Of a DNA stretch of 64,000 bases, positions 11,349-22,274 are shown in pieces. Location: positions 1 through 64,000 of the forward strand of contig JAIXMF010000036.1 in assembly GCA_025201365.1 (NCBI GenBank), written 5' to 3'. Made by a program: the position numbers and the translations under genes. The stretch's first letter is position 1, and every line of letters begins with the position of its first letter. The notes beneath the pieces are model-generated. The model searched no databases, was not told where the DNA came from, and saw only the letters and a list, made by a program, of their open reading frames with translations. This DNA comes from Syncephalis plumigaleata (taxonomy: Eukaryota; Zoopagomycota; Zoopagomycetes; Zoopagales; Piptocephalidaceae).

Positions 11349-13283
11349 CTTGAGAGCGCAATCGTTAAGTATATAGCTGTAAGGGTATAGAAAGCAGGAG
11401 TGGAGCTGTATGGGATAAGTAAAAGCTTGCGCGTAAACCGAGGTTGAACTAAATAGTGGATAGAACTGGAAGAGTAGCGGAATAAGAGGTTGTGCATAGC
11501 CCAGTACCTACTGTCGCCATCACTAGTGGCTTTATATAACACAGCACATAGGTCATAAAACTGTAGCTTCAGCTTATACCGCTATACTTCGTCCAGTACG
11601 CTTTGTACCTGGGAATATTTCAAACTCATACTGCGTAGAACTGAACAGAACTGAGCAGCTCCAATACTATAATAATCACATGTTTTTTACGATCTTTGCC
11701 AATACTTGACCGATCTCGACGCGGCAAGTTTGCTTGAATTGCTTGACACTTGGTAGAATACACTGTGCACATTTAATGTAGATATCTTTATTCATAATAA
11801 ATTTCTAGGCGTATAAGATATTGGTCGTTAAGATAAACAAGCAAAGTGACTGCGCTCTTGCATCGTCTTTATTTGGAAGGTGGTTTTGCTTTGCGTAAAG
11901 CAGCCACGATCTGTCTGATTATTGACAAAGGACCCACACCGATATCGTTTACCAGGATTCCCTTCCTTCCTTTCTTTCCTCTTTTACTAGCGCTTATGAG
12001 GTTGGCAGTTCATCCCATTCTTTCGACGCTATTACTTCATCCCAATTCAGATATCGCAAGCTATCGTTTTCCTCATTTCTTTGCTCACTTATCCAACACA
12101 ACGCTTTCAAAAACGATTATCAAACAGCTATTCCATATAGGTTACACAATCCTTACCAAAAAATTCTCACACCGTTATTCCACCTATGCACTGCAGTTAC
12201 GTCACTACAACATCGCACTGCAACCTAACCCAACCCTGTGCATGTCATTATCGTAAACTACTATTTAGTCCTAGCCCATCAGAACTAACCGAGTGCACAC
12301 TGCATCCGTTATCTATCTCAACTGTCTACGTCTTTTGCGCTTTTTACTTCTCTTTCGTTTTCCACCATCATTCTGCTACTCTTTTCTTGTAATGACACTT
12401 CCTACATAATACTGTCGTTTATATACATAGAATGGGTTATTCTTTATTATATTTGTTCGTATGGCGTTAATAATAAGTATACAATTAGGTATTATATATT
12501 TGCGCTTTATTTGCTTAAATGTACACATGCATGGGACATTGGTTGTTGGAGCTACAGCTGAAAGTAGCAGCGAGCTTAAGTGACTGGAGGTAGTTCAGAG
12601 TAGTGGAACGGGGCACGCACTGCGATACAGTTTTCATCGAGCGCTGCTAAACCAGCTCTCCTTAAGTAAGCTGTTATGGTTGTAGTAATCCGCAATCAAT
12701 GTAAGCAATACTTGAATGTCTTGAATAGTTGGAAGGCTAATAAAGGTAGCAGAGTTCTGCTATTACAAGACACTCATTTATCGCGGTAGGTAGATGTTGT
12801 GTATGTCCGCTATTACGCCGATCGAAAGATTGCTCAATAGTATTCCGTGGGGAATTCTAGGACATACAACAACATTCGCCTCGCTACCCTGTTGCTACTA
12901 ACCATTTTGCTTAATTAGATAGCCGTTTATTCATATTACGAGGATACACGCAACGCACAACAATAATTGGAAGGTAAGTAAATATGGCCACTCGTGCATA
13001 CAATTAATACTAATAGCTGCCGTTTACTAATTACACTCTTTATTATTCATTTACAACGCTATCAACCATTTAATTACTGCCATTATAGTCTAGATATCGC
13101 AATCATAGGAAGCATATTTGGGTTGCCTAAGCCAGCATTGTTTGGCTTAGGAGGGATAGGGGTAGCTTACTGGTCTATGGCCGGTATTGCTTTGGGTGTA
13201 CACAAATATGCTTCCTATGCGGGTTTTCCTTTACTTAATAAACGTCTTATAACATAATACAATCAACTTAATAATAATGAATA
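11349..13283. other. Left-arm stretch between kinase and IleRS remnant, no recognised gene
   Basis: Contains the upstream region of the left kinase copy and about 1.9 kb with no protein I recognise. An open frame at 11846-12256 encodes 136 residues of uncertain status. It has no recognisable motif and unusual Leu/Phe/Pro content, so I did not call it. The N-terminal half of the IleRS gene, which should lie here, is absent. The 116-bp hairpin segment at 13104-13219 is listed separately. Confidence 0.45.
13104..13219. repeat. 116-bp hairpin-forming segment (candidate structured RNA or mini-MITE), left arm
   Basis: CATAGGAAGCATATTTG at 13104-13120 is the exact reverse complement of 13203-13219 (17 bp). 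Inside, CCTAAGCCA (13126-13134) pairs perfectly with TGGCTTAGG (13143-13151) over an 8-nt loop. A second internal hairpin (AGCTTACTGG near 13163 with CCGGTATTGCT near 13180) is possible with wobble pairs. Together they would fold as a three-way junction. No target-site duplication is seen. Either a structured RNA or a tiny inverted-repeat element would explain it. Confidence 0.35.
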
Positions 13284-14516
13284 TTGATTACGTTAACCTT
13301 TTTGCATTCTCGTCGTTACTTGATAGATCATTATATCTTACATGGGCTACATTGTTCTGCCACGTTAATTAACAAGGCTTACCAAGTATTCTCGTTCGAT
13401 AAAGGTATGTCGATAAGAAGTGCGAATAGCATACGCAACGGTAGAACTAATACTTGCCTTGTTTATTGTAGTTATTTAGGAATTGAATCGCTTTACCAAC
13501 ACACAACTATCGGCATTCTACTTTGAATCTATCAAGGAGCGCGTTTACGCTGACGACAAATTATCGTTGGCACGAAGATCAGCACAGACTGCCGTATACT
13601 GCGTAAGAAGCCATTGATACTTGATATGCAATTGTAGCTAAACAAGGAATGCCGCATAGATAACTGAGGCGTACACACGCGCACTCGCACCAATTACTTG
13701 TCATTTAGCCGAGGAGATTCAGCTTTTCTCCTCGTCGAGTTGGTCGACACCACTTGATAGCGTATCCCAATCGGGATGAATATCTTTGGTAAACACTTGC
13801 AATCACTGAGCTATGTATGGTCTAACACTCGAGCATTGGCAATGAATAGGATGATCGTTGGCATAATATTGTTTTGGAGCAGGACTGGATAGTGCTACGA
13901 CACCTTCGTAGTCAGTATTATCAGCTAGTCGGGAAGGCGCGACAGGTCAAGTAAGTGCTATCTGCAGTATACCAAATGATTTATTTACAAACCTCATTGG
14001 CTGACAGGGGAATCAAGACAAGCGCGCAAATCGATCTGACACTAGAACTAGAAGACAGTGCAATGTTTCCACTAGGCCAATTACTACAGAAATACGGTAA
14101 GACGACAATAATAACAATAGCGATAGTGATATTATTCGTATATATTTACTAAGCAATATGCATTAGCATCACAACTACCTGAACTGTTCTTATGTGTATC
14201 GGTTAATGTTGCTGCACAGTCGACATTAACCACGAGAAATGACACTGTTCTTATTAGTGAAACGATATCATTACCAAGTAAGTATGAAGGATGAAGCATG
14301 AGTATGCCGTGATAATGACTATTGATCGACAACGTAATAGACACTATGAATGGTGCATCTGGTCAAATGATCCTACGTTTATCGGCACGACATAAATGTC
14401 CTAGATGTTGTGGCTCTCGATCTGATCAACCGGAATGTCTATGCAATCGATGCCGACTTGTTGTGAACAATAACAAGGGGCACGTCATTGACACTGCTAT
14501 GCATTCATGTAACTAA
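13284..14516 (+). pseudogene. 3' half of a mitochondrial isoleucyl-tRNA synthetase gene, left arm
   Basis: Exons read LIDHYILHGLHCSATLINKA, then ELNRFTNTQLSAFYFESIKE followed by RVYADDKLSLARRSAQTAVYC. Next come ITEAYTRALAPITCHLAEEI, TSAQIDLTLELEDSAMFPLG, QLPELFLCVSVNV and finally CPRCCGSRSDQPECLCNRC. These follow, in order, the anticodon-binding domain (LSAFYF-KDRLY, R-SAQTVLY, LAPITPHLAEE) and the C-terminal zinc finger of class-I IleRS. The Rossmann catalytic domain (HIGH, KMSKS) and editing domain are missing upstream, so the gene is truncated at its 5' side. This arm keeps the frame at ITEAYTRALAPIT, but one extra C near 13771 breaks it after the HLAEEI exon. The stop is 23 bp before the palindrome's inner edge. 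Confidence 0.7.
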
Positions 14517-14539
14517 TAGCAACATCCCATCGATGATGT

Positions 14540-15185
14540 ACTCGCTATTCATATTCTTGCCAATGCTTTTACACAATAAACACCCATCTTGATAACAACT
14601 ATATGTTGATTCTTTGAGCAATCATTGTTCTACATTGATGCAAATGGTGTATATCATAGATGAATCTATACTAGATGAATAGTCTTGCTGGGTTTTGACG
14701 ACGACTGAAATGGCTAGTCCACCCACCGACCGAGAATAACATCCGACTCCATTCTAATTACCGAATACTTGCTGCGGTATGTCAGCCATGTGATATGCCC
14801 AGTTTAATTTACCGATTGAGACGACGACTGTCCATACTCATATAGAAGTGCCGTTAATGGTAATAATCAAGTGTTCGCTATGCTGGCAGTAATTAATGTA
14901 GCATAGATTGCATAATAGCAGTATCGCGTGTATCAATATCTATCATTAATCATACCATATGGATGTTTATAAACTGATGATGATGATGACGATGATGATG
15001 ATGATGGTATCATTAGTAGTAGTAATTGCTAGCTGATCATTCTAATCCGTTCAACTAATAGTGAATATCGTACACGAGTACTATATGATAAAGTAACAAT
15101 TTATAATGGGTATGTGTCTGGCAACTTGTTCTATGTGTTCAGGATGATCGAATGAATCAGGTCGTTATTCAATAGGCTTGCTAGG
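14540..15185. other. Unique 646-bp spacer between the palindrome arms
   Basis: This is the only part of 7.9-21.8 kb without a mirror copy. It has no convincing coding frame and contains a GAT/ATG triplet run at about 14978-15006. It would be the loop if the arms paired. Confidence 0.7.
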
Positions 15186-15208
15186 ACATCATCGATGGGA
15201 TGTTGCTA

Positions 15209-16438
15209 TTAGTTACATGAATGCATAGCAGTGTCAATGACGTGCCCCTTGTTATTGTTCACAACAAGTCGGCATCGATTGCATAGACATTCCGGTTGAT
15301 CAGATCGAGAGCCACAACATCTAGGACATTTATGTCGTGCCGATAAACGTAGGATCATTTGACCAGATGCACCATTCATAGTGTCTATTACGTTGTCGAT
15401 CAATAGTCATTATCACGGCATACTCATGCTTCATCCTTCATACTTACTTGGTAATGATATCGTTTCACTAATAAGAACAGTGTCATTTCTCGTGGTTAAT
15501 GTCGACTGTGCAGCAACATTAACCGATACACATAAGAACAGTTCAGGTAGTTGTGATGCTAATGCATATTGCTTAGTAAATATATACGAATAATATCACT
15601 ATCGCTATTGTTATTATTGTCGTCTTACCGTATTTCTGTAGTAATTGGCCTAGTGGAAACATTGCACTGTCTTCTAGTTCTAGTGTCAGATCGATTTGCG
15701 CGCTTGTCTTGATTCCCCTGTCAGCCAATGAGGTTTGTAAATAAATCATTTGGTATACTGCAGATAGCACTTACTTGACCTGTCGCGCCTTCCCGACTAG
15801 CTGATAATACTGACTACGAAGGTGTCGTAGCACTATCCAGTCCTGCTCCAAAACAATATTATGCCAACGATCATCCTATTCATTGCCAATGCTCGAGTGT
15901 TAGACCATACATAGCTCAGTGATTGCAAGTGTTTACCAAAGATATTCATCCCGATTGGATACGCTATCAAGTGGTGTCGACCAACTCGACGAGGAGAAAA
16001 GCTGAATCTCCTCGGCTAAATGACAAGTAATTGGTGCGAGTGCGCGTGTGTACCCTCAGTTATCTATGCGGCATTCCTTGTTAGCTACAATTGCATATCA
16101 AGTATCAATGGCTTCTTACGCAGTATACGGCAGTCTGTGCTGATCTTCGTGCCAACGATAATTTGTCGTCAGCGTAAACGCGCTCCTTGATAGATTCAAA
16201 GTAGAATGCCGATAGTTGTGTGTTGGTAAAGCGATTCAATTCCTAAATAACTACAATAAACAAGGCAAGTATTAGTTCTACCGTTGCGTATGCTATTCGC
16301 ACTTCTTATCGACATACCTTTATCGAACGAGAATACTTGGTAAGCCTTGTTAATTAACGTGGCAGAACAATGTAGCCCATGTAAGATATAATGATCTATC
16401 AAGTAACGACGAGAATGCAAAAAGGTTAACGTAATCAA
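15209..16438 (-). pseudogene. 3' half of a mitochondrial isoleucyl-tRNA synthetase gene, right arm
   Basis: Mirror of 13284-14516 with the same exons and the same missing N-terminal catalytic and editing domains. Here the frame after HLAEEI is kept (it continues to DSVSNRDEYL), where the left copy is broken. Conversely, one base is missing near 16055, just before the ALAPIT motif, where the left copy is intact. The damage is therefore complementary between arms. The zinc-finger exon (15403-15209) is identical in both. Confidence 0.7.
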
Positions 16439-18374
16439 TATTCATTATTATTAAGTTGATTGTATTATGTTATAAGACGTTTATTAAGTAAAGGAAAACC
16501 CGCATAGGAAGCATATTTGTGTACACCCAAAGCAATACCGGCCATAGACCAGTAAGCTACCCCTATCCCTCCTAAGCCAAACAATGCTGGCTTAGGCAAC
16601 CCAAATATGCTTCCTATGATTGCGATATCTAGACTATAATGGCAGTAATTAAATGGTTGATAGCGTTGTAAATGAATAATAAAGAGTGTAATTAGTAAAC
16701 GGCAGCTATTAGTATTAATTGTATGCACGAGTGGCCATATTTACTTACCTTCCAATTATTGTTGTGCGTTGCGTGTATCCTCGTAATATGAATAAACGGC
16801 TATCTAATTAAGCAAAATGGTTAGTAGCAACAGGGTAGCGAGGCGAATGTTGTTGTATGTCCTAGAATTCCCCACGGAATACTATTGAGCAATCTTTCGA
16901 TCGGCGTAATAGCGGACATACACAACATCTACCTACCGCGATAAATGAGTGTCTTGTAATAGCAGAACTCTGCTACCTTTATTAGCCTTCCAACTATTCA
17001 AGACATTCAAGTATTGCTTACATTGATTGCGGATTACTACAACCATAACAGCTTACTTAAGGAGAGCTGGTTTAGCAGCGCTCGATGAAAACTGTATCGC
17101 AGTGCGTGCCCCGTTCCACTACTCTGAACTACCTCCAGTCACTTAAGCTCGCTGCTACTTTCAGCTGTAGCTCCAACAACCAATGTCCCATGCATGTGTA
17201 CATTTAAGCAAATAAAGCGCAAATATATAATACCTAATTGTATACTTATTATTAACGCCATACGAACAAATATAATAAAGAATAACCCATTCTATGTATA
17301 TAAACGACAGTATTATGTAGGAAGTGTCATTACAAGAAAAGAGTAGCAGAATGATGGTGGAAAACGAAAGAGAAGTAAAAAGCGCAAAAGACGTAGACAG
17401 TTGAGATAGATAACGGATGCAGTGTGCACTCGGTTAGTTCTGATGGGCTAGGACTAAATAGTAGTTTACGATAATGACATGCACAGGGTTGGGTTAGGTT
17501 GCAGTGCGATGTTGTAGTGACGTAACTGCAGTGCATAGGTGGAATAACGGTGTGAGAATTTTTTGGTAAGGATTGTGTAACCTATATGGAATAGCTGTTT
17601 GATAATCGTTTTTGAAAGCGTTGTGTTGGATAAGTGAGCAAAGAAATGAGGAAAACGATAGCTTGCGATATCTGAATTGGGATGAAGTAATAGCGTCGAA
17701 AGAATGGGATGAACTGCCAACCTCATAAGCGCTAGTAAAAGAGGAAAGAAAGGAAGGAAGGGAATCCTGGTAAACGATATCGGTGTGGGTCCTTTGTCAA
17801 TAATCAGACAGATCGTGGCTGCTTTACGCAAAGCAAAACCACCTTCCAAATAAAGACGATGCAAGAGCGCAGTCACTTTGCTTGTTTATCTTAACGACCA
17901 ATATCTTATACGCCCTAGAAATTTATTATGAATAAAGATATCTACATTAAATGTGCACAGTGTATTCTACCAAGTGTCAAGCAATTCAAGCAAACTTGCC
18001 GCGTCGAGATCGGTCAAGTATTGGCAAAGATCGTAAAAAACATGTGATTATTATAGTATTGGAGCTGCTCAGTTCTGTTCAGTTCTACGCAGTATGAGTT
18101 TGAAATATTCCCAGGTACAAAGCGTACTGGACGAAGTATAGCGGTATAAGCTGAAGCTACAGTTTTATGACCTATGTGCTGTGTTATATAAAGCCACTAG
18201 TGATGGCGACAGTAGGTACTGGGCTATGCACAACCTCTTATTCCGCTACTCTTCCAGTTCTATCCACTATTTAGTTCAACCTCGGTTTACGCGCAAGCTT
18301 TTACTTATCCCATACAGCTCCACTCCTGCTTTCTATACCCTTACAGCTATATACTTAACGATTGCGCTCTCAAG
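16439..18374. other. Right-arm stretch between IleRS remnant and kinase, no recognised gene
   Basis: Mirror of 11349-13283. No protein is recognised; the 136-residue frame recurs at 17466-17876 on the minus strand, unchanged. The stretch ends in the upstream region of the right kinase gene, whose start codon is at 18375. Confidence 0.45.
16503..16618. repeat. 116-bp hairpin-forming segment, right arm
   Basis: Exact mirror copy of 13104-13219, with the same 17-bp closing stem (16503-16519 with 16602-16618) and internal 9-bp stem. See the left copy for details. Confidence 0.35.
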
Positions 18375-20839
18375 ATGGAACGACGTGCCGGTCCAGCGCC
18401 AGTACGAGTGCCAACGTCAAAGTCCGCACCTATTCTAATACCAGCTACTACCGCTGGTATTAACGATGGAAGAGTACGTATTGCCGCTTTTACTTCAGCT
18501 CCTATTCCCGCTACCGCCACTGCTCCTGCTACTACCGCTACCACCTCTCCTACTACTACTGCTGCTGCCACTGCTCCTGCTACTACCGCTACCACCTCTC
18601 CTACTACTACTGCTGCTGCCACTGCTACTGCCACTGCTACTGCCACTGCTCCTGCTTCTACTACTACCACTGTCGCTGCTGCCGCCTCGGAGTCGGTGCC
18701 TGCTCAAACAGCGGTGTTATCGCCAAAGCCAGCACAACTATCATCTGCTGGCGACGGTGGCTCAGGTATAGGGAAAAAGCACAGTAAATTTATTCGTGTG
18801 CCTTTTGAGTGGCTCAAGCTTCAGCAGGAGAAACGCGCGAAGCTAGTAGGGTGGATAACGCCAGAAGAGGATAATAAGCAAGGTAAGCTGTGTTTAAATG
18901 ATACTGGCGACAATAACTAACTTATCTACAGAATTGTTACTTTACCGTGGCGGCAAACTATCATTCGGTAATGGGGCGGACTGGTAAGTTACTATTACGT
19001 CACTTTGATCTACTTGCTAATTGCAACATATTAGTGACTATAAGTTTCCTCTCGGTACGATCTGTGCTCTTGATATATCAGAGGTAAGATCATAATCATA
19101 TTAAACGATGGATATAATCTAACCTGCAGCTCATTAGAAGAATGGCAAGATCCATATCATAGTAAGTACTATGCTCAAATGTATTGAACGTTTAACTAAT
19201 TGTTTATTAGAATGGAGGCCCTGCTGCCTTATTTAGTAAGTTATTGGTATGTACGGTCGAATACTCATGCTAATCAACTCTGTAGTAAACAATATACAAG
19301 AAAATGAACATAGAACATTTATAAACGTTGGTATTATGAAGATAACCATGGGCGATTGTAAGTTATAGCCTTCTTTACAAATTTGAACTAATTATATATA
19401 TAGACAAATTTTTATATACTGCGTTAGAACACGCAGAATCAGAGCAGGTGTTGCCTGTTTATTATACACAGGTAAATGGAGACAAATGTATACAATATTA
19501 CTACTAACATGATACAGATGCTCGGTGATTATTATCACACTACAAAGTGTCTCGGCAGGTAAGCGACCAAATAGCTAAATACAGGGAAATTCTATAATGA
19601 ATAGCTAACGTGCGCATCTAGTGGCGGTTTCGGTGCCGTCTACAAAGGAATATCGCGCACTACCGGGGAAGAAGTGGCGATCAAGCAAGCCCATAGCGGC
19701 AATACGGCACTGGAAAACGAATGGGGCATAATGCGAAAATTTCGCAAACAACAAAATATTTTACGTGTCATTAACTTCAATCAAAATGACTATGGCACGT
19801 TTGTTGTCGCGGAACTCGCTAAGGGAGGTAATCTTTTAGATTACATTAAGAAAACCCCAATACTTCTCCCTGAAGACAAGGTCAAGGCAATTGTCCGCCA
19901 AATCCTGTTGGCGCTTCAGGTAAGTAATACAACTATGACTACTATTAAAGCTATATTAACCATATACTATTAGGATTTGCACAACGCCAATACCGCTCAC
20001 CTTGGTAAGTAATCAGCTGTGCTTAGGATTAACTAATAATGTGTACTCATGGTGATTTATTTAATGTAATCCAATTACAATTAGACATAAAAGTAAGTCA
20101 TTTATTTATTTGCTTTATTACAAATATTAACACAAACATAGCTGGAAAATGTTCTTTTCAAGGACAAGGATTGTACACACATCCTCTTGGCAGATTTTGG
20201 ATTGTCGCACGAATTCGTATATCCATATACGCCTATCCAGTCGCTTATTGGCACCCCAATGTATACGGCACCGGAAATCCTCTTGTGCCAGGAAGATGCG
20301 ACAACAATTGTGCAATCCTTCATAAACCAAGGTGATATCGGTATGCAGAAAGTCGCCTATATTTTAAATTCGTACCTTGGATATAGTATAAGTAGCGATA
20401 TGTGGGGCGTAGGCGTGCTTACATATTTGCTACTATGCCGTAAGTTAATCTCTGCTTAAAATTAATGATAGCTAACGCGATATACTATAGATGAGCATCC
20501 ATTCCCGGGATGCATGGGTAAGCGCACTTATAAAGAGTGCCTAAAGGAAGTTTTAAATGAACAAACACCATTTAAAATTATAAATTTCAATGAACCTGTG
20601 CACGAAGGTAAGTTACGAGTATACTAATAAAATCAGCTAACTATAACGAATACTGTTTAGGAATTGATTTTATTAACCGTCTTCTTCAATTGAATCCTAT
20701 CCAACGAATGACGGTCAAGGATGCCCTGCAGCATCCATGGCTTAAATCGTTGGAAGAAACGAACAAGCGCGAGCTTGCTAGCCACTCACAATCCGACCAG
20801 GCCGATCAACCACCAAAGCGACCACGGTACGCTCCTTAA
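18375..20839 (+). CDS. CHK2/RAD53-like FHA-domain Ser/Thr kinase, right-arm copy (intact)
   Basis: About 590 residues in some 14 exons, several very short (24, 25 and 8 nt). A Pro/Ala/Thr-rich N-terminus (about 30-130) precedes an FHA-like domain (about 165-270), which runs from KLSFGNGADCDYKFP through ISEKNGKIHIING to HRTFINVGIMKITMGD. It aligns with the CHK2 FHA. A protein kinase domain follows: glycine loop LGSGGFGAVYKG, VAIK lysine, catalytic loop HLDIKLEN, ADFGLS, GTPMYTAPE, DMWGVGV, HPWL. The order FHA-kinase is that of DNA-damage checkpoint kinases CHK2/Cds1/Dun1, so a nuclear checkpoint role is likely. Oddities: HRD is HLD, and the usual phosphothreonine-binding FHA residues are replaced (GR to GN, H to N, N to H), so phosphopeptide binding may be lost. 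There is an insertion of about 25 residues after APE. The C-terminal QPPKRPR is a possible nuclear localisation signal. Confidence 0.85.
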
Positions 20840-22274
20840 ATGTCATCACTGGTGTATCATGCAATTCTGTTCAATAAATGTACTACTATTGTCATTAACA
20901 ATTTAAATTACTACATACAAACATTTCTATACTTGCTACTCCATTCATTCCGCTATTACTTTTCTATTCATTACAATTTATTCATTCATTCTACCTTATC
21001 CCACTACATACACATGCTTGTCACTACTACCATTTCACACTGCATGTATCCACGATTCCATCTATTGCTCATTCTTCCTGTTATTTATTTCTTTAAACAG
21101 CACGCGTCTTCTTTGTGTCAACTGCATTCTAACTGTTTTCCATGTTCCCCTTTCCCTTCTTTACCACTATTGTCTTCTTTCTGCTAACTTCATTTCCCCT
21201 GTCATTCAACAACGCGCGTCTTCTTCATACCAACTGCATTCTAGCTACTTCCCTTACCACTAAACAGTAAGTGCCTTCTTCGTGTCAACTACATTCCACT
21301 TGTCAGTAAACAACACACGTCTACTTCCTCTTAACTATATGCTAGCTAGTTCTTTTACTTTCTCAGTAATACGCGTCTTCTTCGTGTCATTCGCATTCTA
21401 CTTACTTCATCTTTCGCTTTAGCATACACATTCCTAATAGCAACTATCCTGCCATACTATCTCTATACCGTTTGTTTATCTCTTTGTTTTCCTCTTCCTC
21501 TAACCTATTTACATGCTCACTTGTCGTTATTATTACTATACCAATAAGCCTTGTTTATTGTTCGTTCTAGTCCTTTGTTTTCTATCAACTGTCCTGCTTA
21601 TTTATCAATGTTTGAGCGTTTACTACTCTCGTTGTAATATGCACCTTTTACTTTTACCACTCTTTTCCGTCGTCTGTTTGTATGCCACCCTTATGTCGTG
21701 CTTTTATCTGTATTTTTGTTTGTTTACTGCCATCTACATACTCTATTCACGGCATACAAGCATACACTGCTTCTTCAAATAAACTGGCATACGTGTTCAT
21801 GCACCCTTCCTTGCTCCTACTTTAGAAATAATGTAGAAATACTGATTCAAACGTCAATAATATTGACTACATTCTATTTCCATTTTATTCGGTAAGTTGA
21901 CATTTTTATTCATTGCTAATACACGAGATAATATCCAGATAATATGTACTAATTCCCACTCTAAATGCCAATCACCTAATATTCAACAACGGCAGCAATA
22001 TACGATGATGATCAACTATGCTAATACTGGTATAACCTATTTATTACAATCACGCAAATATAATCTAGTCAGGTATGGTAATGATATAATAAACATCAAG
22101 GTTTAAGTGGTATTACAAGTTATTACAACCATTAGGCAATACGCAAACGGAATGCCTCATATCGATGCTTAGTCTTTCTTAAAACGCTTTCAAATAATTA
22201 CTATGAAATGACTAGTTGATTTTTTATTATTGATAATAAAGCCTGAACGTGTCTTCTGTTAGTAATAACGACAT
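20840..22274. other. Kinase 3' flank, end of right arm, and intergenic
   Basis: Up to about 21815 this is palindrome DNA, including the degenerate 50-60 bp tandem repeat at about 21098-21410. From 21816 to 22274 it is single-copy within the window. It shows no recognised gene and leads into the 3' end of the glucosidase gene. Confidence 0.5.

Larger units (their letters stand above)
7898..14539. repeat. Left arm of a 6.6-kb inverted repeat (palindrome)
   Basis: Bases 7898-14539 recur in reverse complement at 15186-21815. Paired coordinates sum to 29722-29725 throughout, so the arms are almost indel-free. The inner edge is sharp: the match stops after ...CGATGATGT at 14539. The inner 6 kb looks identical except for a handful of one-base length differences in short homopolymers. 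The outer 300 bp differ by scattered, mostly transition, substitutions, and similarity fades at about 7898. The arm contains a kinase gene, a hairpin segment and a partial IleRS gene. Confidence 0.9.
15186..21815. repeat. Right arm of the 6.6-kb inverted repeat
   Basis: Reverse complement of 7898-14539. The inner edge at 15186 pairs with 14539. One-base differences from the left arm lie near 15957, 16055, 16083, 17915 and 18975. Substitutions appear only beyond about 21670 (for example GTCGTC against GTCATC, GTGCTT against GTCATGCTT context). Beyond about 21815 the two flanks are unrelated: glucosidase-side DNA here, PUF60 remnant on the left. Confidence 0.9.

Noticed and set aside
11846-12256. 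136-residue frame in the left arm (and its mirror at 17466-17876)
   Set aside because: No motif, odd composition and no splice or promoter context. Perfect conservation between the arms reflects recent duplication and is not selection.
8885-20839. CRISPR array, toxin-antitoxin or phage system
   Set aside because: The introns, tRNA structure and gene families are eukaryotic. The only regular array is the 43-bp LINE repeat, which has no spacers.
7898-21815. The palindrome as the terminal repeats of one giant transposon
   Set aside because: There is no transposase, no target-site duplication at the outer edges, and the cargo is host-type genes. A segmental inverted duplication fits better.
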